Positions 20,665 through 32,554 are shown, counted from the stretch's first letter. The stretch is DNA of 64,000 nt from Bettongia penicillata ogilbyi (GCA_023548195.1 JAJHZJ010000496.1:8210144-8274143), one strand, 5' to 3'. The notes: generated by a model not told the origin, from the sequence alone. Program-made: numbers and translations.

Positions 20665-20765
20665 GAGTTGTTCAGTCATTTTCAGCCATGTCTGATTCTT
20701 CGTGGTCCCATTTAGGGTTTTCTTAGCAGAGATATTAGAGTGGTTTGCCATTTCTTTCTCCGACC
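20665..20765 (-). repeat. tRNA/CORE-type SINE 3' part (antisense)
   Basis: agttgttcagtcattttcag, tgattcttcgtggtcccatt, gggttttcttagcagagata and gtggtttgccatttctttct. Truncated. Confidence 0.75.
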
Positions 20766-20784
20766 TTCAGAGGCAATGGATTAG

Positions 20785-20935
20785 ATTCCCATTTGTTAGA
20801 GGTATTCAAGCAAGGGCTGGAGGATACTTTGTTGGCTATGTTGTAGTGGAGTTCCTTTTTGGTTAAGGGTTGAACTAAATAGCCTCTGAAATCTCTTCTA
20901 ACTAATTCTATGAATTTGAGATTAAGCTTTATTGT
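20785..20935 (+). repeat. L3/CR1 LINE 3' end
   Basis: ttcaagcaagggctggagga, then ggttgaactaaatagcctct and cttctaactaattctatgaa. Confidence 0.7.
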
Positions 20936-21054
20936 TTCTATATTTCCAAAGAACAACCAATGCTATTAGCACCTTCTACATATAGGACACTGGGGCAGAG
21001 CCCAAGCTACCCCCCCACAAGTTATAGCTCTCTGGATGGAAATAGGAAATACTA

Positions 21055-21425
21055 ACTCATTCAATAAATCAAGTTTTGATTTAACCCCTGCTATATGCTA
21101 GGAAGTGAGCATACAAAGACATAAAATAATTCCTGCCCTCAAGAAGTTTATATTCTTCTGGAGTAGGAGGAGCAAAATGTATATAAGTAAGCAAATTAAA
21201 GACACACAATTTTTAAAAAGAAATTTGTCAGAGGAGGCATTATCAAATGAGAGTCAGGAAAATCTCCTAGTAAGAGATGACACCTGTACTGAGCCTATGA
21301 TGGAGAAACTAGGATGCAGAGGGGATAATGATCAATGAATCAACCTTTATTCATGTTCTTACTATACGTCAAGGGCTATGTCAGATTCTGGAGATTCAAA
21401 AACATCAATGCAACAGACAGTTTAA
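21055..21425 (-). repeat. L2 LINE 3' ends (antisense, two pieces)
   Basis: Piece 1 at 21055-21200: gctatatgctaggaagtgag, cctgccctcaagaagtttat. Piece 2 at 21335-21425: ttactatacgtcaagggcta. Confidence 0.55.
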
Positions 21426-21429
21426 ATGG

Positions 21430-23020
21430 TATTTTAAGTGTTCCCTTAATGCCATGGCATTTACAGAAGTTCAAGGATGCCTCCATTGTACATCTCTATA
21501 AAGGAAAAGGAAATAGGTTGTCCTGCAACAACCAGAGGGATCTTTATCTTCATCATTGCCAGCAAGATTCTTGCCAGAGTCTTTTTTAATTGGCTAATTC
21601 TGTATCTGGAAGATGGTCACCTACCTGAACTAATATGCCTTCAGAAATATTTGAGGAATGGTCAACATCATGTTTGCTGCCTGAAAATTGCAGGAGAAAT
21701 GCCAGGAGCAGAACAGAGGTCTGTACATAACAAAGTTCAGACATGAAAACTTGCAGAACATCATGGTGCAATTTGGTTGCCTGGAGAAGTTCATCAGTAT
21801 TCTATGCCAGTTTCACGATAGCATGCTTACACAGGTTCTGGATAATGGACAATGCTCTCACACTTTCCCAGGCAAAAACTGAACAAAGCAGAATTGTGTG
21901 CTTGCTCCCATCGCTTTTTAGCATATCAATTTCAGTAATGTTGTCAGATGCCTTCAATGAGGACAAAAATGGCATCAAGGATAGCTTCTGGACTGCTAGC
22001 AAATTATTTTCACTTGAAAAGGCTGCAAGCCAAAACTAAAGTAGTGGGAGAGTTGATTGTGACTTTTTGTTTGTAGATGATTGTGTCCTCAGTGCAGCCT
22101 TTGAGGCTGAGATGCAACAGAGCAATTCTCTGCCACTTGTGCTAATTTTGGCTTAACAATGAACACTAAGAAAACAGATGTTTTTGCCCAGCCAGCACTA
22201 CCCATCCATATACGGAACCATTGATTACAGCAAATGGAGAAATATGGTATGCTACAGATAAATTTGTGTGTCTTGCCAGTATACTTTTCAGGGATGTACA
22301 CATAGATTATGAAATTGACACATGCTTTATCAGAGCCAGCTCAGCATTTCAGAGGCTCTGATAGAAAGAATGGGAGAGAAGAGACTGAAGGTCTAAAGAG
22401 CCATTGTGCTGATTTCATTGTTGTATGCCTAGGAAACCTGGACAATCTACCACAGCCACAGCAGGAAATTGAACTATTTCCATTTGAATTTTCTTAGCCA
22501 GATTCTGAAGATCACCTGCTGAGATAAGGTACCTGACACCAAAGTCATTTCTTGAGCTGAACTGCCAGGCATTCAAACTATGCTGTAGAGTACAACTTCG
22601 ATGGGCTGGCCATGTTGTCCAAGTGCCAAATGTGCATATGTCTAAAAGACACAGAACTCAGACAATGCAAGTGCTCACAAGGGGGTCACAATGAGGTCTC
22701 ATTTTTCTGAAGAACTTTGGAGTCAACTCTAAGATATGGGAGACGCTGGAATAAGACGGTTCAGCATGACATGCCTACATCAAAGAAGGCACTATGCTCT
22801 ATGAGCAAAACAGAATTACAGTAGCTCAGAAGAAATATGAGATGCATAAACTTAGACATCTCCATCCCAAATGGACATGTGGTCTATTTGTGCCCACATT
22901 GAGCCTTCGAAGCTCCTACTGGTCTGATCAGCCACAGTCAGACACACTGTACATTGACCCCAATCTTGTGAAGTCGTTTTGGTCCTCTTCAAGTACAAAG
23001 GACAATAACAAGAATCCAAT
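21430..23020 (+). mobile_element. RTE (BovB-like) LINE: reverse transcriptase and C-terminal part
   Basis: RTE LINEs encode an endonuclease plus reverse transcriptase. This copy starts in the RT domain and lacks the endonuclease. It shows VHLYKGKGNRLSCNNQRD (21480s), SKILARVFFNWL and EDGHLPE (21560-21630), ENLQNIMVQFGCLEKFIS (21750s), and the catalytic FxDD box as FVDD at 22070-22081. It is followed by TKKTDVF-like and FVCLASILFRDVH-like blocks. The C-terminal part parallels 7735-8490. Several frame changes and stops make it dead. The end (cagccacagtcagacacact, caagtacaaaggacaataac) fits the family terminus. Confidence 0.85.
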
Positions 23021-23164
23021 TTTTAGTCACCAGTTTCTGAACTGGGCTACAAGCCATATAGGAACTAACTTCTTTGTGGCCATTAAATAAACAAGTCATT
23101 TTGAAGACAGAAACACATTAGCGAAAGTTCTGTGTCCCCAGGAAACTGATCAAGAAATACCAAA
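23021..23164. other. no feature recognised
   Basis: Short unique stretch. Confidence 0.4.
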
Positions 23165-23290
23165 GCTCTGAATCTATTAGATTATGAGGTCCTTAAGGGA
23201 AAGGACTATCTTTGGCCTTTCTTTGTATCCTCATTGCTTAGCACAGTGCCTGGAACATAGTAGGTGCTTAATAAATGCTTATAACTGATG
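23165..23290 (+). repeat. L2 LINE 3' end
   Basis: gaggtccttaagggaaagga, ttgcttagcacagtgcctgg, catagtaggtgcttaataaa. Confidence 0.85.
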
Positions 23291-23384
23291 GATTCCATGA
23301 CACATGGATAATGTCTGCCCTGCATTTAATTCTGTTATATAGCCAAAATATGATATAATTTGACATTTTAATGAATCTATGATG

Positions 23385-23430
23385 TGTGTATATACATATA
23401 TATATATATATTTACATGTATATATTAGTG
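23385..23430. repeat. TA/TG-rich microsatellite
   Basis: tgtgtatatacatatatata followed by more TA steps. Confidence 0.85.
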
Positions 23431-25190
23431 AATTCATCCTTTAACTTGCAATGAGGCCTATGGGGAATATAGAGAAAATAGGTCTTCCTCCTAAGAAGGA
23501 AGAGAGACTCTTGAAACACTGTGCTTGAAACAGGTTGCTTGGGGAAATGCTAAAGATCACAGGATTTTTTGACAAGAGGAACCATTCACAGCATCATACA
23601 TACATTTCAAATGGCTTTTCCTTGCTCATCCAAGGCTATACCTCAGGCCATGCTGCTTTGGAAGGTTGCAAAGAAGGGCTACACTTTAAAATGCTGACCA
23701 GGGCCACACCCATGTATACCAAGTAAAATTGTATGTGCAATCTTCAGGGTGGCAGCTGTTGTACATGAAACCCTCAGAAAGCCACCCCATATTAAAGGTA
23801 CTCCGTGGGTCCACTTGTACTCAAAATCACAATTCATAAGTTCTTATTGATGTGTTTATGTGTTTAGCCATACAGAGAACATAATTTTTGAAATGAAATG
23901 CATTTAATGACATAATATAGTAAGGGAAATAATAGCCTATTTCCCCCATAAACCTTCTCCCCGCAATATGCCTATTATCAGTACGGAGACACAAATTGCA
24001 AGGTTCTACGCATGAAAGTGTGACTTACACTTCTGATACTGGTGACATCACTAGTGACTGCATTACCTTCCCTGGGCTTGCTCAACTGCTAGGTGACACA
24101 TTACTACTGTCCCCCACTCAGCATCACACCTCTGCTCCTCCCTATTTCTCTTTGATGCATCTCCACTACATCCCACCCTTTCTTCTACTCCCAACTAATC
24201 AGCTTCATCTCCTCAGGATTCTTGCTTGCCACTTGAGCTCTTAGATGTGGTAGTGACTAGATGAGTGGAAACTAGAAAGCCTCACTTCAATAAGAGTGAG
24301 TTAAAAGCTCTTTGGCCATCGTCAAGTTGATGAATGACCATATCTAACCAAGAGACGTCCAACAAAAGTCAGAGTACTCCCAGGCTAAGATTAAGTTTAT
24401 TCTTTCAATTTCTGCAGCTAAAATATATTCCATTTTTCTAAACAGTTGTTTAGAAATAAGGGGAGGTTATGTGAACCCAAACCCCTTTTCAAGGAGTTCT
24501 GTGAAATGAATCTCTCAAGATCTGTGTAAGCTTGCGTATGAAGCCCAATTCTCTTTGAAAATATTATCCTGTCATAAGAATGAACCTGATCAAGCAGATC
24601 AAATAATGAACAAGATCATTTTATTCCACCTTGATTTTTACTTAGAAATGTGGCTAGGAAAAAAATCTTCAGAATTTGAATAACAATATTTTAATATTGC
24701 AACAGACCAACATGGAAACCCTTCAATGGTCGCATTAACCATTCCTTCATATCTTCTTATACTCTGCAATTATTTTTCATGTTTTTCTATAATTCTTCCA
24801 TAGTGAATCTACTTTATACAGTGGAAGCTTTCCTCTACTCTTTTTTTTGAAAACATTTTATTGGTACAGACATATCCTATCAAGACATATTTTAACTAGG
24901 TAATTCTCCCTTAGGCTAATTCTTATTCTGACTAAATAATCAATAATATGCTACAGTCTACTTACAACTCAATTATGTGTCTTTCCATTGCCCTTCAACT
25001 CATCAACAATTTTAATTCTTCAGGGAGTGTAGTATTTCACAAATTACAGCTGTACAAAATAATTAGTAGATTGCCAATGTTAGAAATAAGGATTTACTCA
25101 AGGGATTTCTCATACAACTGTCATAGGGCAGTCTGGGCATAATCATTTGTCATCCACATGGTTTTGTCTGTTTGTTTGTTTCATGGGTAA
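23431..25190. other. 1.7 kb without recognised gene or repeat
   Basis: Frames of 60-82 codons at 23535, 23996 and 24948 (plus) resemble no family that I know. The pyrimidine-rich part at 24110-24200 may be diverged L2. Confidence 0.4.
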
Positions 25191-25194
25191 ATTG

Positions 25195-26540
25195 TTAACC
25201 CAAAGCCATACTACCTAGAACTGAACAAAATATTCCAGATGAGCTCTGATGAGGGCAAAATATAAAAGGACTATTTATTTTTCTTATTTTTATATTTCTT
25301 ATATATATTTATTTTTTCTTTATTTATTTATATTTCTTATTTTTAGAAGCTATGCTTCTCTTAATGTATTCCAAGGACATATTAAGTTTGCTTTTTTTTA
25401 ATTTGGGGATTTTCTACTTTTATTTTTTGGCTCCTCCACCACAATAATGACTCATACTAAGCTTTCAGTTCACCAAAACCTTTAAATTTTATTTAAAAAA
25501 AAAACCTTGCTATCTAATTAGTCTCCTCTTCTTTTTGTACTTAAAGGTAAGTTGACTTTTTGTACCTAAAGGCAAGACTTTACATTTATCCCCAAGGAAT
25601 TTCATCTCTTTTGATTCAATCCAATGTTGTAGCCAGTCAATATCTTTTTAAAGCCAACTCTGTCATCCAGTATTCTTCTCAGCTTTGTGCCATTTGACAA
25701 TTCCAATATCATCACATTTATGCCTCTATCAAAGTCATTGATAAAAGTGTTAAACAGCATAGGGCTAACCATAAGTAGGGTATTCCACTTGAATCCACAG
25801 GCCACGTTGACAATACCAGTGAGGTACTGAAGCCAGCTCATATAGGCTCATAAAAACTGATTACACTTCAGAAATCAGCAAGTACTACAAAGTAGGGCTT
25901 GATTTTTTAATTACCTAGACTTAAGAAAGCAATGTAGAAAATTTTAATAGTGCAGATTAATATTAAAATTCTGTATTGCATACATTTTCCCAGAGAGTCA
26001 GTTGTTAAGCATTCTCTAGTACTGCCTCTCATGATAAAATCACTAAAAAAGCACCCAACTATCCAACCAACTCTGAGTCCATCTGATCTTATTGTAGTCT
26101 AATCCACAGATCTCTATTTCCTTCTCACAAATAGCATGAGATACTTTACTAATTAAGCTTTGCTAAAATCTATATAAATTAAATACTCAGCAATTTGCTC
26201 ATCTACTAGTTTAATAATCCTGTCCAAAAAAAGGAAATGAGATTATCTCGCCTTTCCCTGTTTTTGAGAAAGTCATACTAGCTTATAGTAATCATCACTT
26301 CTCTGTGTAGATATTGATCAACAATCTCACAATCTTTTAAACGATTCATTCTAGAATTTTCCTGGGAATCAGTCAAGCTCACTGACCTCTAATTTGTAGA
26401 TTTTATTCTTTTCTATTGTTTGAAAATTGGGATGTTTTTCCATTTTCTAAACTTATGATACTTTCTGTTTTTCTTGATCCTTCAAATATCACCAATAGTG
26501 GCTTAGCAATCACATCTGCCGTGTTTTAAATACCTGAGAA
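25195..26540 (-). mobile_element. L3/CR1 LINE, reverse-transcriptase region
   Basis: Minus-strand copy covering the RT palm to the C-terminal domain. The 79-codon frame at 25841-25602 carries LFNTFINDFDRGI and MILELSNGTKL, where active CR1-clade RTs have IND and FADDTKL. The catalytic Asp pair is lost (SNG). Antisense landmarks run in order: gaacaaaatattccagatga (25240), atgcttctcttaatgtattc (25360), aagactttacatttatcccc (25590), aaagtcattgataaaagtgt (25735), gctttgctaaaatctatata (26160), aggaaatgagattatctcgc (26230), ctagaattttcctgggaatc (26350). Old and inactive. Confidence 0.8.
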
Positions 26541-26544
26541 TGTA

Positions 26545-26715
26545 CTCCCTCCTCCTCTGTGTCTCACAGATTCTCTTCCGTCAAGACACAGTTTAAGCTC
26601 CATTTTCTATATTAAGTTACTAATGATACCTTCCTTTTCCCACCCAACTCTTGGTGCCTTTTTCTTTATTGCATTAATTTTGTATTTATGCTGTATATAT
26701 TTATATATGCTCAGA
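26545..26715 (+). repeat. L2 LINE fragment
   Basis: tcaagacacagtttaagctc, ttgcattaattttgtattta and a tatatttatat end resemble the L2 3' region. Confidence 0.5.
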
Positions 26716-27004
26716 GCCTGTAATTTGGACATCATCTCACCAGCCACCTTGTCTCTCAGATCATAGCCAGAAGTACTTAATTCTCTCAGCTCTCAGACCC
26801 CCACCCAATACTCATGCTGTCCTAATTAGTGAGAGCACCATCTTTCTCATCCTTCCCTCCACCCTCAAGTCACCCAGATTTCCAGTCCAGAATCATAATC
26901 CAAGTAATTCTATCATAGATCCTAGAAGGATGCATCAGTCTTTTCCCCTAGAGCTCCACTCATCATTCTTGTAACTTGCCAAACCAAAATGTTCTTCCAA
27001 AAAT
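26716..27004. other. no firm feature; possibly diverged L2
   Basis: Pyrimidine-rich, with faint L2 resemblance (ggacatcatctcacc, ctcaagtcacccagatttcc). Not firm enough to call. Confidence 0.3.
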
Positions 27005-27225
27005 TCTCACATTAGGTAGATGCACACATTAGATAGATAGGTACACACACAGATAGATACACACATATACACACATAGATATACACACACATATATGTAC
27101 ACATGTGTACGTGTGTATATACACAAATATGTTATGGACTGTCAATATCCTTTTGAATACTAACTCTATCACCCATTATGATATGTGTGTGCATATGTAT
27201 GTTTACATACATATCTATGTGTATA
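27005..27225. repeat. CA/TA and GATA microsatellites
   Basis: agatagataggtacacacac, then CACATA/ACACATAT runs to 27125, and a further TGTG/ATAC patch at 27180-27225. Confidence 0.85.
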
Positions 27226-27360
27226 GGCAGATAAATGGTGCCATAGTGCACAGAGTGCAAGTCCTGGAGTCAGGAAGACTAGTCTTCTTGAGTTCAAATC
27301 TGGACTCAGATACTTATTAGCTATATGATCCTGGGCAAGCCACTTAACCTTGTTTGTCTC
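27226..27360 (+). repeat. tRNA-derived marsupial SINE
   Basis: ggcagataaatggtgccata, gtcctggagtcaggaagact, gagttcaaatctggactcag, cctgggcaagccacttaacc. The 3' half is missing. Confidence 0.85.
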
Positions 27361-28177
27361 CCCTTACTAGAATATAAGCAAGCCCCTTGCAAGCAGTGAC
27401 TCTTCAATTTTGCAATTCTTTCCCTAGCATGTACATCATAACTTGGCAAAGAGTAAGTGCTTTTTCATTCATCTGTGTTGTCTCTCCTTTGAGAAAAAGG
27501 ACTAGTTGATTTTTATCATTGCATAGCCAGAGTACTTCCTAGCAACTAGTAGGCACTTAAGAAGTGCGTGTTTATTGAGTGATTAATTCCTTATGCCTTC
27601 ATGATAATCATCTTTCTAAGACATATATCTGGCTATGTCACTTCTCTCCCTAAAAGCTGTCAACAGCTACTCTTTTCCTGCTAATTAAATTTGGAACTCC
27701 TTTGCCTAGAATCCAAGACCTTCTAAAACCTATCACCAGGCAACCTTATCTTATAGCCTTTGCTTGCATGTATTTTATACACCAGCCAAACTGGGACAAT
27801 CTCCATCCCTCAAACATATGCAGAAGTTTTGACCTTCTGTGCTTGTACTGTGGAAGGAATGGGCTGGAAGGTGCAGGAGAGGTTAGCTCTAGTCATGAGG
27901 AAGACCACCTCTTTCTGAGACTGGAGGGAAGTGGGAGAAAATTCCCTAAACACCCACTACTATCCTGTCAAATGGGCCTATTTGCCATTCTCTGTACATG
28001 AAATTCATGTCCTAGCTTTGCCACTTTGCACAGGCACCTGAAATGTTGGGGCTCCTCTCCTCTGCCTCTTAGAATCCTTAGCTTTCTTTAAAGATCAGTT
28101 CAAAGGCTACCTCCCACATAAATCTTTTTTGGAAGCCCAAGCTGCTTGCGCCTCCTCCTCAACTCTGAAATTACCTT
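27361..28177 (+). repeat. L2 LINE pieces
   Basis: Two 3'-end pieces (27365-27475 and 27485-27590: gtaggcacttaagaagtgcg) are followed by a longer L2 copy. That copy has tatgtcacttctctccctaa (27634), gaactcctttgcctagaatc (27693), caggcaaccttatcttatag (27737), gatcagttcaaaggctacct (28093) and aactctgaaattacctttg (28161). It is interrupted by the LTR-like block and resumes at 29121. Confidence 0.75.
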
Positions 28178-29120
28178 TGTTAGTATCACAAGTCCACGAG
28201 ACATTGCATTGCAACTAGATTTATTATGAGAAATGAAGATGAATGTGGAACCTGGAGCCAGGATACAGTTCACAATCCAAACAGAAGCTTGTAACAAAAG
28301 ACAAGGAGAAATAGAAATCTCCACCTAAATGGGAGCAGCATGGAAGGAGAAAACATGAACAATTAAGATGGCAAAAGCAGCATTCTTTTCCCTTGGGAAC
28401 TGCTAGAATATGAAGGTATGATCTGCTTATCTACAAGGTCCCAGCTGCACAAGCAGTTTCTCAGTCTAGCACAGGCTGACTAGCAACTGTCTTGACTCCC
28501 AAGGACACACAGGGAGTCCAGGCTGGGGTGCAAATGACAAATTATGTCACCTTGGGAGGGGCTTCATCTTTGACACATTCAGACCTCCTGGATTCTCTGG
28601 GTCCAGTGTTTCTGGAAAATATGGTAACTCAAAAAGACAAGGTCAGAGGACCCCTTAACCTTCCTTAACATTCCTCCATGCAGAGGGTGAGGTCAAAGGT
28701 GAGTCCTGGATATGCTGATGACCACTGACATTGCACATTACCATGGATGCTACCTGGGATAGCCCCAATTACAAAGTGAAATCAGAACCCTACACCAATC
28801 ACAGTACAAGCCATAGCAAGAATGTGTAAAATCAGGGATTCATCCAAAGGAGAAAATCAAACATCAAGATAATTAAGAGAACATGATATACAAAGAAAAT
28901 AAAAGTCAAAGGGGTATAATAATGGATAGCAACATTAACAAACATTAAGTCTCCCTGTAATTTAGCATTCCTATCCAATATCCATCCAATCAACACATTT
29001 CATCCTGGATCTCAGATATTCCATGCAGCTGTCCAGTTTCTGGTGCATCTTTCCTTCGGGCAGTCTGGAAAGATATCACATCCTCAGGAGCACCATTTCA
29101 GTGGACTTCCTTTCTAGTCA
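28178..29120 (-). mobile_element. candidate solo LTR (about 943 bp)
   Basis: Removing 28178-29120 restores a continuous L2. The block begins TG and ends CA on either strand (TGTTAGT...TAGTCA). Its minus strand carries AATAAA (complement of 28220-28225) about 45 bases before the putative 3' end. These are LTR traits, but I see no target duplication, no internal retroviral sequence and no family that I can name. It could instead be another kind of insertion. Confidence 0.45.
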
Positions 29121-29195
29121 ATTTACTTATAAAGACTCTTCAGATGCACCTTGCATTTATTTTGCATACATATTATATTTACTTATATGTGTACA
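29121..29195 (+). repeat. L2 LINE, continuation
   Basis: atttacttataaagactctt, gcaccttgcatttattttgc follows on from 28177. Confidence 0.55.
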
Positions 29196-29379
29196 GAGAT
29201 GAGGACTCCAAAGAAACAATAGACTACATGTTTCAACTAATAAAGAACACAGTAATCTGACCCAAGAGAATAGATACAGTCCTTCCAAAGTAAGTGAAAA
29301 CAGTGAAGATCAATTAAACTGTTAAATTAATTCATCAGAATGGCCAGTTTCATTCTAGGAAAACAATGTTTTTTCCCTC
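29196..29379. other. no feature recognised
   Basis: Unassigned. Confidence 0.4.
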
Positions 29380-29465
29380 TAGAATGTAAGCTCACTTCTC
29401 TTGCATTTCATCACATACCCAGCATTTAGTAAAGTATCTGACACATAGTGGATGTAAGTAGTAGT
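29380..29465 (+). repeat. L2 LINE 3' end
   Basis: tagaatgtaagctcacttct, agtatctgacacatagtgga. Confidence 0.65.
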
Positions 29466-29604
29466 TAAAATGATTGTCAATTCATTGGGATCTCAAGTAT
29501 CACAAGAGAGCAGGAGGTGAGCATGTATGCATATACACACATGTTCATATATACAAATATATTTAGTAAATTATTTTAGTAAATTGGTTGCCTTTGTAAT
29601 TGTA

Positions 29605-29690
29605 TGCATTTCATCTTATTCTGAGAAATGGTCCATTAGCTTCATCAGACTGCCAAAGGGATCTATGACACCAGAAAAATTAAGAACCCC
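29605..29690 (+). mobile_element. hAT-like MITE right end
   Basis: ttattctgagaaatggtcca, gcttcatcagactgccaaag and attaagaacccct match 50.28-50.36 kb. Confidence 0.65.
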
Positions 29691-29915
29691 TATTCAAGAA
29701 GGAATGTGGTATTTTAAGTTCATGATGACTTGGGTTCAAATCCTGCCTTTTTGCTATGTTATATTGGGCAAGTTAATTCTCCTTTATGAGGATAAGGTTC
29801 CTCATCTATAAAATGGAGATAATAAATGTCACCTAACCTGAAGTTTACTGTAAGGATTAAATGAAATGATGTATATAAATATTTAAAGTATAATAGAAGT
29901 TTTGTCTACTGTTAT
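29691..29915 (+). repeat. Ther1/MIR SINE
   Basis: cttgggttcaaatcctgcct, ggttcctcatctataaaatg, gtaaggattaaatgaaatga. Confidence 0.8.
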
Positions 29916-30620
29916 TAGAGAGGACTATGGTAGCTGCATGATTGGGTGGCAATGGAGATGTTAAAAGCATTTCCTTTATAGAACTTCATTCCCTTTTCAC
30001 TTGTCAGATCAGTTTCAAAGCCCTTTTGCCCACAAATTTGGATTCTGAAGAGTAAGGATCGTGTCAGGGATGTCATTGTTAAAATACGAGAGGTGTCAGG
30101 TTTTTCCTATGCTTCATCTCCTTCTAGCACCTGTGGGCTAAGCCCACAGGGAGGAAAAAATGCGGTGAGCTGAGCACAAAAACAAAAAAAGATACCTTAT
30201 CCAAGCCTCTGAGATGGCTCGTGAATTGAGTTTGCATTGGAAATTCTGAGTGAACCATTCCATTCCCAAAATCAATTGTCTTAAATGAGAGGTATATAAT
30301 TGAACATTTTTGCCATCATCAAAGTTTTATATTTGACCAGAACAAGAGCAATAATAATGAAAGAAAAAACACAGACCAGTTCCTAAGACTCTTCTAGGAT
30401 TCTTATTCTTTCATTTGGAAGAATTAAGAGTGCCCCATATGTCTAGTTCACCCTGACTCCTGCCTTAACTCCCACATGGGAGAGGCAGGCTTAAACAGTA
30501 GCTATCCCCCAGTGAAACACAGAGAGCTCAGAATGTGATCAACCCCTTTCCTTCTCTGTTCTGTGCCCAGTCAAGCTATAGCATGTGAGTGGAAGAGTCT
30601 ATAAGTTTTAGCAATACCAA
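29916..30620. other. no gene recognised
   Basis: Contains the 21-bp inverted repeat at 30130-30150. Otherwise unassigned and repeat-poor. Confidence 0.4.
30130..30150. repeat. 21-bp inverted repeat
   Basis: cctgtgggct-a-agcccacagg: 10-bp perfect arms around one base, GC-rich in an AT-rich setting. Confidence 0.85.
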
Positions 30621-30624
30621 TTTT

Positions 30625-30657
30625 GAGAGAGACAGAGACAGAGAGAGAGAGAAAGAC

Positions 30658-30714
<57 letters not shown>

Positions 30715-30763
30715 TGAGAGAGAGAAAGGAGAGAGAGAGACAGAGAGAGAAAGACAGAGACAG

Positions 30764-30838
<75 letters not shown>
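30625..30838. repeat. (GA)n microsatellite
   Basis: 214 bp of purine repeat with GACAGA and GAAAG interruptions; the last ~65 bp are almost pure GA. Confidence 0.95.
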
Positions 30839-31514
30839 TGTAAGTAAAAAATAGGAAATAAAACATCACAGGGAGAAAAAAAAGTGAGGCTCTCTGAGAG
30901 CAGTGAGCATAGCTAAGCAAAACATTCATCAAAATCATAGATTGGTTTCATATAAATGCTGAAATCTCTCTGTATGCATGATCCCTTGATGCACCCTCAC
31001 CCAAACTCTAGGTCCCCTGATTTGGCATTAATGTCCATCTTCACCAGTTATTAAGCAACGCTGTAATAGGGAAACAACGCTGATTGGATGACTTCTCCAC
31101 CCACTTTCCAAGTACAACATTGCCATCTACAGGATGTGAAGGATGGAAATTCACTGGTCCTTATATATTTATTCCCAATCAAGAAATAGAAATCACCCAA
31201 GTTGAAAATGAATGTGTCCAAAATTAGTCCTATTCCATCATCCTGACGGAGTGTGCTATTTTACAAATTATTCCGTAATCTCACGGCTCACCAACAGAAA
31301 AGAATATTGCCTTGAACCAACTGCTTGGTACAGTGAGGCTCTTCATCTCTGTAAACAGAGCTTCCTGTAAAGGCTACACAGTTATAAATATGAAGTTTAT
31401 GAAGGATAGCAGAGAGAAGAAAGCTAATATAAGATTATGGTATTTGTTTGGTTATGATAATACCCAGGGATGCACTAAGTTCTTACAAGGTTCACTGGGA
31501 AGTAGGGAGTCCCT
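30839..31514. other. no feature recognised
   Basis: Unassigned. The frame at 31312-31593 enters an L2 piece and is not a gene. Confidence 0.4.
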
Positions 31515-31615
31515 GCATGTCAACAATCCACCCTTCACACAGCTGCCAAGAAGCCCTGACCACTCTCCCCTCAAAAAGTCTGATAACCTCTGAGATAAAA
31601 TACAAAATCTTCAGT
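31515..31615 (+). repeat. L2 LINE ORF2 C-terminal fragment
   Basis: ccacccttcacacagctgcc, gataaaatacaaaatcttca. Confidence 0.55.
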
Positions 31616-31617
31616 CT

Positions 31618-31700
31618 GAATTGTAAAGTTACAGTACTACTCAACAAACATTTGTTAAGTGCTTACGATGTATCAGGGGTTAGGGACAGTGATAGGAACT
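31618..31700 (-). repeat. L2 LINE 3' end (antisense)
   Basis: tcaacaaacatttgttaagt, gcttacgatgtatcagggg. Confidence 0.65.
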
Positions 31701-31834
31701 GGACCTGAGATTTCATTGGTAGAAAGGGACTTAATCTGGGGTTTGAAAGTTAGTTTTGTAATATGTATTATTGATAACTATCTCAATATAGCTAATTTCC
31801 TTTATTATCCTATATCTTTGATCTTATCCATTAA

Positions 31835-31887
31835 AAATATGTTCTGAGGAGTCCATAGGCTTCACAAGACTGCCAAAGGGGTCCTTC
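31835..31887 (+). mobile_element. hAT-like MITE fragment
   Basis: tctgaggagtccataggctt, cacaagactgccaaaggggt. Confidence 0.6.
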
Positions 31888-31912
31888 ACACACACAGACA
31901 CACACACACACA
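31888..31912. repeat. (CA)n microsatellite
   Basis: cacacacacagacacacaca and two further CA steps. Confidence 0.9.
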
Positions 31913-32129
31913 CTCCTAAGAAACTCTACAATCCACTGCTACTATAAATCAGCATTCATCTGTGCAATTTATATGCTGAGAGAGTTTCTGGAGATTTAAG
32001 AAGTTAAATGCCAGGGTCACATCGCTATCATGTTCAGATACAGGGCTTTATTCTAGGTCTTCCTGGTGTCAAGGCTGGCTAACTACCCGCTATCCTAGGC
32101 TACCGCTCAGGCACTGAGAACACAACTGT
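31913..32129. other. no feature recognised
   Basis: Unassigned. Confidence 0.4.
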
Positions 32130-32335
32130 TGTTCAGTTCTTTCAGTTATATCTGACTCTTCGTGACCCCATGCAGGATTTTCTTGGCAAAGATATTGGAT
32201 TGGCTCATTTTACAGACAAATAAACTGAGTCAAAAAGGTTTCAATGATTTGTCCAAGTCACACAGCTAGCAAGTCTCTGAGGTCAGATTTGAACTCATGA
32301 AATGAGTCCTCATGACTCCAGGCATGGCACTCTAT
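32130..32335 (-). repeat. tRNA/CORE-type marsupial SINE
   Basis: ttgttcagttctttcagtta, gactcttcgtgaccccatgc, ggattttcttggcaaagata, tcacacagctagcaagtctc, cactctatttatctg. Near full length. Confidence 0.85.
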
Positions 32336-32377
32336 TTATCTGTTTGTGTTTGTGTGTGTCTGTATTTATGTGTGTGC

Positions 32378-32412
<35 letters not shown>

Positions 32413-32525
32413 CACTCATTTTATTACATGCATGTATGCACATAGGTGTGTTATATGTTAGTGTGTTTATACACATGTGTGCATATGTGTATTGTACATG
32501 CATATATGATGGCACATATATAGCA
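32336..32525. repeat. (TG)n, (AT)n and mixed microsatellite
   Basis: TGTGTT at 32340-32375, pure AT at about 32380-32410, then ATGTG/CATATA steps to 32525. Confidence 0.85.
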
Positions 32526-32554
32526 TGTATGTTGCTATTTACAATGCTGTTTCC

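Noticed and set aside
30576..30938. 120-codon minus frame
   Set aside because: Translation of the (GA)n tract.
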